Assembly: GCA_050261495.1 (NCBI GenBank)
Contig: JBLNDI010000086.1
Coordinates: 1-40,616, forward strand
From: JBMNKL01 sp050261495
GTDB lineage: Bacteria; Bacillota; Clostridia; Acetivibrionales; DTU013
Direction of reading: 5' to 3'
Length of the DNA stretch: 40,616 bases
Both the position numbers and the translations under genes were made by a program. Below, one piece after another: positions 8,061-16,372 of this stretch (the stretch's first letter is position 1; each line of letters starts with the position of its first letter). A model generated the notes under the pieces. The model saw only the letters and a list, made by a program, of their open reading frames with translations. It had not been told where the DNA came from and did no database searches.

Positions 8061-9299
8061 TTATTCGCAGTATTTTTTAAATACCAGCGCCGCATTATGG
8101 CCTCCGAAACCAAGAGCATTTGACAAAGCATACTTAATATCGGCAGACCTGCCCTTATTGGGTACATAATCAAGATCGCATTCCGGATCCGGATTTCTCA
8201 GGTTGATGGTCGGCGGCAGAAAACCATCTTTCAACGCCATTACCGTAATTATTGCCTCCACGGCTCCTGCTGCGCCCAGCAAATGCCCGGTCATCGACTT
8301 GGTCGAACTCACGGCCAGCTTATATGCATGATTGCCGAATACTTCCTTTATAACTCTTGTCTCGTTCGGATCGTTCAGCGGTGTCGAAGTTCCGTGTGCG
8401 TTAATATACCCAATATCTTCCGGTTTAATGCCAGCGTCTTTTATTGCAAAAAGCATCGAATTAATCCCTGCGGCGCCTGTTGGATCGGGTGCGGTGATAT
8501 GATAAGCGTCGCAAGTACAGCCATAACCGACAATTTCGCCCAATATCTCCGCGCCTCTTCTTTTCGCATGTTCATATTCCTCGAGGACGAGCACCCCTGA
8601 ACCCTCGCCCATGATAAACCCGTCCCTGTCCTTGTCAAAAGGCCTGCAGGCGGTTTCGGGATCAGGGTTTGTCGAAAGCGCCTTATTGGCGCAAAAACCG
8701 GCGAAAGACAACGGAGTGATTGAAGCTTCCGCGCCTCCCGCAATCATTATATCTGCGTCCCCGCGCTGGATTACTTTGAATGCATCGCCTATCGCGTTAT
8801 TTCCGGAAGCGCACGCTGTAATGACACATTCGTTAAATCCTTTCATGCCGTATTCTATGGCAATCCTTCCTGCCGCCATGTTTGCTATCATTGACGGAAT
8901 GAAAAACGGACTTATTCTTCCCGGACCCTTGGAAATCAGCACCTGGTACTGCTCCTCCAGGGTCTGTATTCCTCCTATTCCCGAAGCAACGATGACTCCG
9001 GCCCTGAAGCTGTCTTCATCCTCCATTTTCAAACCCGACATATCCATGGCCATCTTGGCGGCAGCAAGTGCATACTGGGTAAAGACATCCATCCTTTTGG
9101 CTTCTTTTTTATCTATATAATCGGTAGGCTCAAAGTTTTTAATCTCAGCCGCCACTTTTGCTTCGAAATTTGAAGTATCAAACTTTGTTAAAAGGCTGAT
9201 TCCCGATTTGCCTTCCTTAATGGCATTCCAAAAACACTCCAGACCAAGCCCCAGTGAGTGTACCACACCCACACCCGTAACAACAACTCGTTTTTTCAT
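8061..9299 (-). CDS. fabF: Beta-ketoacyl-ACP synthase II
   Basis: FabF condenses malonyl-ACP with a growing acyl-ACP in each elongation round of type II fatty-acid synthesis. The 412-residue length is typical. The nucleophile Cys163 lies in TACASGNNAIGDAF, and the two catalytic histidines are in NAHGTSTPLNDPNE and STKSMTGHLLGAAGAVE. Most homologues read ACATGTHAI; the SGNN variant is a minor difference. The ATG has AGGAGG upstream. A hairpin terminator sits between acpP and fabF, so fabF probably receives only read-through transcription and is expressed below acpP. Confidence 0.97.
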   Translation of the reverse strand: MKKRVVVTGVGVVHSLGLGLECFWNAIKEGKSGISLLTKFDTSNFEAKVAAEIKNFEPTDYIDKKEAKRMDVFTQYALAAAKMAMDMSGLKMEDEDSFRAGVIVASGIGGIQTLEEQYQVLISKGPGRISPFFIPSMIANMAAGRIAIEYGMKGFNECVITACASGNNAIGDAFKVIQRGDADIMIAGGAEASITPLSFAGFCANKALSTNPDPETACRPFDKDRDGFIMGEGSGVLVLEEYEHAKRRGAEILGEIVGYGCTCDAYHITAPDPTGAAGINSMLFAIKDAGIKPEDIGYINAHGTSTPLNDPNETRVIKEVFGNHAYKLAVSSTKSMTGHLLGAAGAVEAIITVMALKDGFLPPTINLRNPDPECDLDYVPNKGRSADIKYALSNALGFGGHNAALVFKKYCE

Positions 9300-9332
9300 T
9301 GCAACCCTCCTGGCAAATTACTTTTACCTTAT

Positions 9333-9361
9333 AAAAAAAGTCCCTTTTACGGGACTTTTTT
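9333..9361 (-). terminator. Intrinsic terminator/attenuator between acpP and fabF
   Basis: On the minus strand AAAAAAGTCCC, a short GTAAAA loop and GGGACTTTTTTT form a hairpin followed by a U tract, beginning at the last base of the acpP stop codon. The stem is near-symmetrical, so it could work in both directions. It stands inside a co-directional gene series, which suggests partial termination that lifts acpP above the genes after it. Confidence 0.75.
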
Positions 9362-9594
9362 TATGAGTTATTTTTTATATATTCCACTGCATCTGCCACC
9401 GTAGAAATTTTTTCTGCTTCGCTGTCGGGAATCTCAATATCAAATTCCTCCTCGAGAGCCATGATCAACTCAACAATATCAAGCGAATCAGCACCCAGAT
9501 CTTCGATGAAGGAAGATTCCATCTGCACATCATCCTCTTCAACGCCAAGCTGATCAACAATTATTTTTTTAATTCTTTCAAATTCGGAAACCAT
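9361..9594 (-). CDS. acpP: Acyl carrier protein
   Basis: ACP carries the growing acyl chain on a 4'-phosphopantetheine arm during fatty-acid and phospholipid synthesis. The strongly acidic 77-residue protein has the modification motif GADSLDIVELIMALEEEF, with the attachment serine at about residue 37. The ATG at 9594 follows GGAGGTG at six bases and is preferred over the in-frame TTG 18 bases upstream. It lies between fabG and fabF. A terminator directly follows the stop codon. Confidence 0.97.
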   Translation of the reverse strand: MVSEFERIKKIIVDQLGVEEDDVQMESSFIEDLGADSLDIVELIMALEEEFDIEIPDSEAEKISTVADAVEYIKNNS

Positions 9595-9727
9595 ACGTTC
9601 ACCTCCTCCCAAAGGGGGTATCTAGAATTTATAATTCCCTGCAAAAGTTTTGCCCATGAATGTGATTTTTTAGTTGCAATACGCTGAAAAAAGCTTTCTA
9701 CAGGCAAACTTTCACATAAAGATATTA

Positions 9728-10471
9728 TTACATAACAAGACCGCCGTCAATATCTATTACCTGCCCTGTAACATACGACGCAAGGTCGGAAGCAAGAAAC
9801 GCAACTACATTCGCCACGTCTTCAGGTGTCCCGAACCTGCCGAGCGGAATGTTTTCAAGGTACCTGTTTCTTACTTCTTCAGGCAGCATATCGGTCATGT
9901 TGCTTTTTATTATGCCCGGCGCAACTGCATTGCAGGTGATGCCCCTGGATGCAAATTCTTTTGCCGTGGTTTTCGTCAAACCAATCAAGCCCGCCTTGGA
10001 CGATGAATAATTAGCCTGCCCCTGGTTGCCGTATCTGCCGGATACCGATGCAATGTTCACTATCCTGCCATATTTTTGCTTTATCATTTGCTTTACGGCA
10101 TACTTGGTGCAGAGGAATGCTCCCTTAAGGTTGATATCCAATACCATGTCCCAGTCTTCTTCACTCATCAACGCCATTGGTTTATCCCTGGTTATTCCCG
10201 CGTTGTTCACAAGTATGTCAACACTGCCAAAAGCATCGACGGCTGCTAAAATCATGGATTTAACATCTTCGGAATTCCTAACGTCTCCTTTTGCCACTAT
10301 GAAATTGAAGCCTGCCTTTTTAAACTCTGCGGCGGTTTCGTCAAGCGATTCCGAGGAACTGACATCGTTTAGCACTACATTGGCGCCCAGCGCTGCCAGC
10401 TTTATTGCTATGGCCTTCCCCAAGCCTCTTGCCGAGCCGGTGACAATGGCGGTTTTACCTCCCATCAGCAT
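9728..10471 (-). CDS. fabG: 3-oxoacyl-ACP reductase
   Basis: FabG is the NADPH-dependent short-chain dehydrogenase that reduces the 3-oxoacyl-ACP made by FabF/FabH. The cofactor motif GSARGLGKAIA is at the N terminus, NNAG is present, and the catalytic Ser-Tyr-Lys set is visible in NIASVSGRYGNQGQANYSSSK. I chose the ATG at 10471 (247 residues) because AAGGAG lies 11 bases upstream. ATGs 21 bases earlier and 6 bases later are alternatives. An A/T-rich 11-bp inverted repeat (10501-10511 with 10527-10537) occupies the gap to fabD. Its meaning is unknown. Confidence 0.96.
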   Translation of the reverse strand: MLMGGKTAIVTGSARGLGKAIAIKLAALGANVVLNDVSSSESLDETAAEFKKAGFNFIVAKGDVRNSEDVKSMILAAVDAFGSVDILVNNAGITRDKPMALMSEEDWDMVLDINLKGAFLCTKYAVKQMIKQKYGRIVNIASVSGRYGNQGQANYSSSKAGLIGLTKTTAKEFASRGITCNAVAPGIIKSNMTDMLPEEVRNRYLENIPLGRFGTPEDVANVVAFLASDLASYVTGQVIDIDGGLVM

Positions 10472-10500
10472 CTGTATGATATCTCCTTCCATGTTTTTTT

Positions 10501-10537
10501 ATTTATATATATTTATAAAGGTGCATTATATATAAAT
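10501..10537. repeat. A/T inverted repeat in the fabD-fabG gap
   Basis: ATTTATATATA (10501-10511) and TATATATAAAT (10527-10537) are perfect inverted repeats around a 15-base loop. A/T sequence makes chance symmetry likely, so this is only a candidate hairpin or promoter-like region in the fabD-fabG gap. Confidence 0.3.
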
Positions 10538-10552
10538 GCCTCACCGTATTTT

Positions 10553-11485
10553 TTATGAAATTTCATGAAAAGTTTTTTCAAGCGAGTCCAGATCTTCTAT
10601 ATTATAGCTTCTGACCTCCTTGCAGATCTTCTTGACAAATCCGCTTAAAACCTTGCCCGGGCCGATTTCAACAAAAGTATCCACACCCTGGTCCAGCATA
10701 TATCGAATCGAATCTTCCCACAACACCGGGCTGTAAACCTGTTTGACCAGGGTTTCTTTTATGTCCTCGGGCGAACCGACTTTTTGTGCGGTATAATTCG
10801 AGACCAACGGTACTTTAAAGTCCATAAACTTTATATTTTCCAGTTCTTTTTCAAGCCGTTCTCCCGCCGGTTTCATCAAGCTGCAATGGAACGGCGCGCT
10901 GACGGAAAGCGGTACGGCTCTTTTCGCACCTTTCATTAGGCACAGTTCCATCGCTTTTTCTACAGCCTTTACTTCCCCGGAAATGGATATTTGCCCGGGA
11001 CAATTGAAATTCGCAGGTTCCACCGTACCGTACTCGGATGCGGTTCTGCAGCATTCTTTCACGTCATCCGCCGACAAACCGATGATGGCGGCCATTGTTC
11101 CGACGCCGAGCGGTACTGCTTCCTGCATATACCGCCCTCTCTTCCTTACAAGAGATACGGCAGTTTTAAAATCAATAGTGCCGGACGCCACATGCGCTGA
11201 ATACTCCCCAAGGCTTAAACCTGCAGTGAAATCAGGCTTTATGCCTTTCTCCGCAAGAGGCATCAGGCAGGCTATGCTGGTCGTGACTATGGCAGGCTGG
11301 GTATTTTCCGTAATTTTCAGCGCTTCCTCGTCACCTTCAAATACCAGCTTTTTCACATCCATGTCAAGCGCCTCCGACGCCTGGTCAAAAATATCAGACG
11401 CAGCCCTGAATTCAGAGGCTATTTGTTTTCCCATGCCAACGTACTGTGCTCCCTGTCCGGGAAAAAGAAATGCGAGCTTTCCCAT
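10553..11485 (-). CDS. fabD: Malonyl-CoA:ACP transacylase
   Basis: FabD moves the malonyl group from CoA to ACP, supplying extender units for fatty-acid synthesis. The 310-residue length is usual. It shows FPGQGAQ at 8-14, the nucleophile serine at about residue 91 in GLSLGEYSA, and the catalytic histidine in SAPFHCSLM near residue 200. The ATG has AAGGAGG at a good distance. It lies between fabH and fabG on the same transcript. Confidence 0.97.
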   Translation of the reverse strand: MGKLAFLFPGQGAQYVGMGKQIASEFRAASDIFDQASEALDMDVKKLVFEGDEEALKITENTQPAIVTTSIACLMPLAEKGIKPDFTAGLSLGEYSAHVASGTIDFKTAVSLVRKRGRYMQEAVPLGVGTMAAIIGLSADDVKECCRTASEYGTVEPANFNCPGQISISGEVKAVEKAMELCLMKGAKRAVPLSVSAPFHCSLMKPAGERLEKELENIKFMDFKVPLVSNYTAQKVGSPEDIKETLVKQVYSPVLWEDSIRYMLDQGVDTFVEIGPGKVLSGFVKKICKEVRSYNIEDLDSLEKTFHEIS

Positions 11486-11510
11486 AGTATTCCTCCTTAC
11501 CTAAAACGGA

Positions 11511-12512
11511 TTACTTGCTCCACCTGACAAGCACGGAGCCCCATGTCAATCCGCCGCCGAAACCTACCAGCACCAGGTTGTCTCCTTTTTTCAGGCAATT
11601 GTTCTTATATGCGCAATCCATTGCTACAGGTATTGACGCCGATGAAAGATTGCCGTATTTTTCAATGGTGGTGTAGACTTTATCAAGCGAAATCCCAAGT
11701 TTCTTTGCGGCGCTGTCAATTATCCTGAAATTCGCCTGGTGAGGTATGACATATTTGATATCATCCAGCTTGATGCCGGCATCCTCAATTACTTTTTCCG
11801 CTGCAGACGGCATTATATTAACCGCGAATTTGAAAACTTCCTTGCCGTCCTGCCATAAAGCTTTCTTATACTCGTATTTTTCCCTTCTTTCAATATCAAC
11901 GGCAGACATGTGAAGGCACGGAATAGTGATGTTGTCGCCACCGGTACCGTCCGCGCCAAGATATGTAGACAAAATTCCATACCCTTCCTCCACATTGCCC
12001 AGTACAACTGCTCCGGCTCCATCCCCGAAAAGAACACAGTTGTTTCTGTCCGTCCAGTCGACACACTTTGACATCCCTTCACTGCCGACCAGCAGCACGG
12101 TTCTATAACAGCCCGTCTCGATAAACTGCTTGGCTATGGTCATTCCGTAAACAAAACCCGAACAGGCGGCGGAAATATCGAAGGCAGCGGCGTTTACGGC
12201 TCCCGTTTCTTTTTGAATTATGCATGAAGTCGTAGGTGTGAGGTAATCAGGAGTTGTTGTTGACACAATGATAAGATCGATTTCATCGGAACTGATGCCT
12301 GCATCTGCGATGGCCTGCTTTGCTGCCTGTACGGCCATCAGGCTGACGGGTTCGTTTTCCGGCAGGATTCTTCTTTCGGAAATACCCGTCCTTTTGATTA
12401 TCCATTCGTCAGAAGTATCAACCATTCTCTCAAGGTCTGAGTTGGTCAAAATTCCTTCTGGGACGTAGCTTCCTATACCTAAAATTCCAACGTTTCCGTT
12501 CCCGTTTTTCAA
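11511..12512 (-). CDS. fabH: Beta-ketoacyl-ACP synthase III
   Basis: FabH starts fatty-acid synthesis by condensing an acyl-CoA primer with malonyl-ACP. In Gram-positive bacteria the primer is often branched-chain. The nucleophile Cys117 lies in DISAACSGFVYGM, with the histidine in VIPHQANFRI and the asparagine in YGNLSSASIPVA. The 333-residue length is normal. The start is TTG, preceded by GGAGG nine bases upstream. The first 83 bases overlap the end of plsX in another frame, a long overlap for bacterial operon genes. Confidence 0.96.
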   Translation of the reverse strand: MKNGNGNVGILGIGSYVPEGILTNSDLERMVDTSDEWIIKRTGISERRILPENEPVSLMAVQAAKQAIADAGISSDEIDLIIVSTTTPDYLTPTTSCIIQKETGAVNAAAFDISAACSGFVYGMTIAKQFIETGCYRTVLLVGSEGMSKCVDWTDRNNCVLFGDGAGAVVLGNVEEGYGILSTYLGADGTGGDNITIPCLHMSAVDIERREKYEYKKALWQDGKEVFKFAVNIMPSAAEKVIEDAGIKLDDIKYVIPHQANFRIIDSAAKKLGISLDKVYTTIEKYGNLSSASIPVAMDCAYKNNCLKKGDNLVLVGFGGGLTWGSVLVRWSK

Positions 12513-13515
12513 TGTCGCAAGCCTCCATTTTCTCTACGCAGTCTTTAATTTGTTCAAACACATTGCTGTTTACAAGATTGAAAGCCTTTAATATGACGTT
12601 TCTGATTGTTTTGTCATTCGAATTCCCGTGACTCTTTATTACGATGCCGTCTACACCAAGTATCGGAGCGCCTCCGTCTTCCGAAGGATCGACCATCTTT
12701 TTAAAAGCTTTCATATCCTTCATAACAAACAGCGTGGATATCTTCGAAAATATGGTCCTTTTAAACATTCCCTTGATAATACCTGAGAAAAATGAACCGG
12801 TACCTTCAAGGAATTTAAGAATAACATTTCCGACATACCCGTCGCATACGGCTACGTCCACATTTCCAAGCGGGATATCCTTCCCTTCAATATTGCCGAC
12901 AAAATTCAAATCGGTGGATTTCAACAACTCGTAAGCTTGTTTCAATATTTCGGTACCCTTTTTTGCCTCGGTGCCCATGTTGACAAGGCCAACTTTTGGA
13001 TTTTCCTTGTTGTACAGGCTCCTTACGTAATAAGAGCCGAATATTCCGAATTGTACATAATTTATAGGCTTGCAAGTTGTATTAAGTCCGGCGTCAATGA
13101 GAAGACATTTGCCTGATTTTGTCGGTATGGACGCTCCCAGCGCAGGCCTGTCGACGCCTTTAAGCCTACCAAGTATCAATAGCGCTCCGGTGAGCAACGC
13201 TCCTGTATTGCCGGCAGATACAAACACGTCGCCCTTTTTTTCCTTTAGCATGTTGAAGCCTACTACCATCGATGAGTTCTTTTTGCTTCTGATGGCGCGG
13301 GTCGGTGTATCTTCGTTTGTTATAACCTCTTTTGCATGAATTACCTCGATTCTTGGGCTTTTAAAATTCCTTGATTCAAGAATTCTATTTATCTTTTCGC
13401 TATCCCCGATCAAAACCAAATCGAAACCTTCCTGGGTTTTAACCGCATCAATGCTTCCGTTTACAATAGCGTCGGGCGCATAATCGCCTCCCATGGCATC
13501 AACTAATATTTTCAA
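12430..13515 (-). CDS. plsX: Phosphate acyltransferase PlsX
   Basis: PlsX makes acyl-phosphate from acyl-ACP, the donor for PlsY in the first step of phosphatidic acid synthesis. It is a peripheral membrane enzyme linking fatty-acid to phospholipid synthesis. The N terminus MKILVDAMGGDYAPDAIV is diagnostic. At 361 residues it is some 20-30 longer than most PlsX proteins. The surplus is a basic tail after about residue 335 that reads across the beginning of fabH in another frame, suggesting an ancestral stop was lost. The start is TTG with GGGAGTG upstream. It follows fapR as in Bacillus. Confidence 0.96.
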   Translation of the reverse strand: MKILVDAMGGDYAPDAIVNGSIDAVKTQEGFDLVLIGDSEKINRILESRNFKSPRIEVIHAKEVITNEDTPTRAIRSKKNSSMVVGFNMLKEKKGDVFVSAGNTGALLTGALLILGRLKGVDRPALGASIPTKSGKCLLIDAGLNTTCKPINYVQFGIFGSYYVRSLYNKENPKVGLVNMGTEAKKGTEILKQAYELLKSTDLNFVGNIEGKDIPLGNVDVAVCDGYVGNVILKFLEGTGSFFSGIIKGMFKRTIFSKISTLFVMKDMKAFKKMVDPSEDGGAPILGVDGIVIKSHGNSNDKTIRNVILKAFNLVNSNVFEQIKDCVEKMEACDIEKRERKRWNFRYRKLRPRRNFDQLRP

Positions 13516-13576
13516 ATCATTTCACTCCCGGAACAAATCTCTGTGTATTTCCTGCTTTACTGATATAAATAAGATA

Positions 13577-14152
13577 CTATTTTCCCTGTTGTATTTCAAG
13601 AGACACAAGGATGAATTTACCCCGGAAGATTTCCACCTGCTTTTCATATATCTTTACCCATACGATGTAGTTCGCTCCCTTTACCTTCTTGACTTCGGCC
13701 TTTGCAACAAGCCTGCTGCCAGCATAAACAGGTATTTTGTACTTGATGTTGGCAACGCCTACAAGCGCAACCTGCGCATCGATTACCGCAATTGCGAGAG
13801 ATTCCGCCAGAGAATAAATAAAATGCCCCCTTATGATTTTAGTTTTTTCAAATGCCATGGATTCTTCTGTTTCCAGAAGTGAAACCGCATGTTTTCCAAG
13901 GTCAAGATCAATCAGTTCCCCGACGATTTCCCCGCTCTTCAGCGACTTTACCTTCCTGTAGTTGAGCTCAGCAACGTTTTTTATCCTTTCCCTCAATTCC
14001 GGTATACCCATTTCAAGCCTATCCAGTCTTATGGTGGGTACGCTTACCGAAAACATCTCAGATAGCTCCTCGTCGGTTAGAAAAGGATCCTCCCTGATTT
14101 TATCAGATAATATTTGCTGCCTTTCTTTTTTTAGAAGTGATGACCGGCTCAT
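13577..14152 (-). CDS. fapR: Fatty-acid biosynthesis transcriptional regulator FapR
   Basis: FapR represses fatty-acid and phospholipid genes, and malonyl-CoA binding releases it. The 191-residue protein has an N-terminal DeoR-like helix-turn-helix (about residues 18-45, with TDEELSEMFSVSVPTIRLD) joined by a helix to a C-terminal hotdog-fold ligand domain (GHFIYSLAESLAIAVIDA and the strands that follow). The ATG has GGTGGTGA upstream. It heads the plsX-fab series, and a FapR-box-like palindrome lies in its own leader, so autoregulation of the whole series is expected from the known Bacillus system. Confidence 0.95.
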   Translation of the reverse strand: MSRSSLLKKERQQILSDKIREDPFLTDEELSEMFSVSVPTIRLDRLEMGIPELRERIKNVAELNYRKVKSLKSGEIVGELIDLDLGKHAVSLLETEESMAFEKTKIIRGHFIYSLAESLAIAVIDAQVALVGVANIKYKIPVYAGSRLVAKAEVKKVKGANYIVWVKIYEKQVEIFRGKFILVSLEIQQGK

Positions 14153-14184
14153 TTTTTCACCACCAGCATACTCATCTTTTATAA

Positions 14185-14201
14185 TTATTACCTGATACTA
14201 T
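14185..14201 (-). promoter_or_regulatory. FapR operator upstream of fapR
   Basis: The minus strand reads ATAGTATCAGGTAATAA. The Bacillus FapR box as I recall it is the 17-bp palindrome TTAGTAYCWRRTACTAA, and 15 of 17 positions agree. It lies just downstream of the predicted start of transcription from the 14216-14244 promoter, where a bound repressor would block initiation. Confidence 0.75.
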
Positions 14202-14215
14202 ATCCTAATAATAAA

Positions 14216-14244
14216 AGTATATTATATATTTTTAAAGTATGCAA
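14216..14244 (-). promoter_or_regulatory. Sigma-A-type promoter for fapR-plsX-fab operon
   Basis: The minus strand has TTGCAT (-35, 14239-14244), exactly 17 bases, then TATACT (-10, 14216-14221), followed by the FapR box about 14 bases further on. This is the most likely start of the fatty-acid operon transcript. Confidence 0.7.
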
Positions 14245-14301
14245 GATTTTCCGAAAAAATATTCTGAAAAGTTGGATATGTAGGAATCTCGTACTTCCTT
14301 A

Positions 14302-14367
14302 GGGCAAGACAGAGATCCTTCGCCTGCCTGCGGGCAAGACAGAGAACCGTTTCCTGTCCTGCCTGCG
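14302..14367. repeat. Two-unit direct repeat in the pgsA-fapR gap
   Basis: The units GGGCAAGACAGAGA(T/A)CC...CCTGCCTGCG at 14302-14331 and 14332-14367 lie head to tail. Each pairs a 14-base conserved first half with a conserved CCTGCCTGC end around a variable middle. It starts directly after the pgsA stop codon on the minus strand. No U tract follows, so it is not an obvious terminator. Confidence 0.6.
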
Positions 14368-14368
14368 G

Positions 14369-14986
14369 TTATTTGTTAATATCGATGACATGGAGATTCT
14401 TTTTAATGTAATCGTACAACGAATAAATGGTGACCAAAACGGCTAAAAACATGGCGTAATCGTCAAGCTGGAAATCGGTAAATATACTGATTGGAAAATT
14501 GTTCAGGAGGGCAGCGGTTATAGCTATATCCTGTAGAAGGGTTTTAAGCTTTCCAAGGTTGCTTGCGGCAATTACCACCCCTTCGCCTGCCGCCACCAGC
14601 CGCAAACCCGTAACAATAAACTCGCGCGATATTATAAGCATTGCAGCCCATCCGTTAACCTCCCCGCTTTGCACAAGCGCGAGCAGCGCCGCTGTAACAA
14701 GGAGTTTGTCCGCAATTGGATCCAGGAACTTACCGAAGCGGGTTACCTGTTTTCTTTTTCTCGCGATATAGCCGTCTACCGCGTCGGTGCTGGACGCAAT
14801 TACGAATATGCCTGCCGCAATATATCTCCCGTATGTTGATAAAAACCGGTTCACCGCTATCAGCCACGTGCGCGCAAACTCAAGAAACCCCAGGTTGATA
14901 ATGGACTCCGGTATCGGAATAATAAATATCATAAGAACAGGCACAACGAGTATCCTGGAAAGTGTAAGTTTATTCGGAAGATTCAT
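14369..14986 (-). CDS. pgsA: CDP-diacylglycerol--glycerol-3-phosphate 3-phosphatidyltransferase
   Basis: PgsA makes phosphatidylglycerol-phosphate, committing CDP-diacylglycerol to anionic phospholipid. The CDP-alcohol phosphotransferase motif DG-x2-AR-x8-G-x3-D-x3-D is complete in DGYIARKRKQVTRFGKFLDP followed by IAD. Several hydrophobic segments fit an integral membrane enzyme. I chose the ATG at 14986 because AGGTGA lies eight bases upstream; a GTG 12 bases earlier overlaps that site. The start overlaps the rimO stop by 17 bases, implying coupled translation. A direct repeat follows the stop. Confidence 0.96.
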   Translation of the reverse strand: MNLPNKLTLSRILVVPVLMIFIIPIPESIINLGFLEFARTWLIAVNRFLSTYGRYIAAGIFVIASSTDAVDGYIARKRKQVTRFGKFLDPIADKLLVTAALLALVQSGEVNGWAAMLIISREFIVTGLRLVAAGEGVVIAASNLGKLKTLLQDIAITAALLNNFPISIFTDFQLDDYAMFLAVLVTIYSLYDYIKKNLHVIDINK

Positions 14987-16310
14987 TTTCTGCTTCACCT
15001 ATTAAATCATATTCTTCGCTGCAAAGTATTTTAACCTTTGCCATCTGGCAGATGTTTAGCGGTTTGCTGCTGGTAAAATAAACAAGACCGTCTATTTCGG
15101 GCGCTTCCGCATAACTCCTGCCATAATAAAAAATACCGTCTTCGGCCACGCCTTCCACCAGTACCTTTTCAACCTTGCCTATCCTTCCTGCATTAAGCTC
15201 GGCCGATATCTTCCGCTGAAGCTTCATCAGCATGTTATAGCGGTACTTTTTTATTTTTTCCGGCACCTGCATCGGCATATCGAACGAAGGGGTGCCTTCC
15301 TCTCTAGAATACATAAATATACCAAGCCTGTCAAACTTATATTTGCGAACAAATTCCAACAAGATCTCAAAATCTTTCTCCGTTTCACCCGGAAAACCCA
15401 CTAATAAAGTTGTCCTCAAAACAATGCCGGGTACCGAGCTGCGAAGTTTATCCAATAATTCCGTAATTTCCGCGCTGTTTCCCCTTCGCCCCATTTTTTT
15501 CAGCACATTGTCGCTCGCATGCTGGATAGGGATATCCAGGTACTTTAATATTTTATCGTTCCCGGCAATTTCAGCAATCAACCTGTCATCAATTTCATCG
15601 GGATAGCAGTATAAAAGACGTATCCACTCAATTCCCTCAATTTTGCTTATCTCGCGCAGCAATTCAACAAGTGATTTCCTGCCGTAAATATCCAGGCCGT
15701 ATCGTGTCGTATCCTGCGCCACGAGTATCAGTTCTTTTATCCCGGATGACGCCAGTTTTTCCGCTTCCTTCAGCACCGCGCCCATTTCCCTGCTCCTGTA
15801 GCGACCCCTGAGAGATGGAATAACGCAATAAGTGCAGCAATTATCGCAGCCCTCGGCTATCTTTAAATAAGCATATCCTTTTCCCGTTGAAATAATTCTT
15901 TCACCATTAAGAAAAGTTACCCCGTCAAGTCTTCCGCAAAGCGACGGACGTTCTCCTTCATACGCCTGCTTGATTGCAGGCACAATTTCGCCAAGACTTC
16001 CAGTGCCAATTACCGCATCGACCTCCGGTATTTCATCAAGTATTTCCTGGCGGTACTTCTGCGCCAGGCAACCGGTGACGATCAGCAATTCGCACTTGTT
16101 TTTCTTATGCATGGCCATCCGGATAATTGTATTGATGGATTCCTGCTTTGCGCTTTCAATAAAGCCGCATGTATTAATAACAATTATTTGTGCTTCGCCG
16201 CTATTGCTTACAATCTCAAAGCCTTCGCCTTTTAACGTCCCAAGCATTAACTCGCTGTCAACCAGGTTCTTGGGGCATCCAAGCGAGACAAGCGCTACCT
16301 TTTTCTTCAA
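14970..16310 (-). CDS. rimO: Ribosomal protein S12 methylthiotransferase RimO
   Basis: RimO is a radical-SAM enzyme that methylthiolates an aspartate of ribosomal protein S12. At 446 residues it has the full family order: an N-terminal UPF0004 domain with three cluster cysteines (LGCPKN, INTCGFIE, VTGCLAQ), a radical-SAM domain with CDNCCTYC (CxxxCxxC) at about 148-155, and a C-terminal TRAM domain (VLVEGVAEDGIFYYGRS). VDSE after LGCPKNL fits RimO rather than MiaB. The start is TTG with AGGAG eight bases upstream. It lies between recX and pgsA. Confidence 0.95.
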   Translation of the reverse strand: MKKKVALVSLGCPKNLVDSELMLGTLKGEGFEIVSNSGEAQIIVINTCGFIESAKQESINTIIRMAMHKKNKCELLIVTGCLAQKYRQEILDEIPEVDAVIGTGSLGEIVPAIKQAYEGERPSLCGRLDGVTFLNGERIISTGKGYAYLKIAEGCDNCCTYCVIPSLRGRYRSREMGAVLKEAEKLASSGIKELILVAQDTTRYGLDIYGRKSLVELLREISKIEGIEWIRLLYCYPDEIDDRLIAEIAGNDKILKYLDIPIQHASDNVLKKMGRRGNSAEITELLDKLRSSVPGIVLRTTLLVGFPGETEKDFEILLEFVRKYKFDRLGIFMYSREEGTPSFDMPMQVPEKIKKYRYNMLMKLQRKISAELNAGRIGKVEKVLVEGVAEDGIFYYGRSYAEAPEIDGLVYFTSSKPLNICQMAKVKILCSEEYDLIGEAENESSE

Positions 16311-16372
16311 TGATACAACTCCTATCTTAATTCCGGCAAATATTTCGATTCAAACATGCAACAGGCGCGGTA

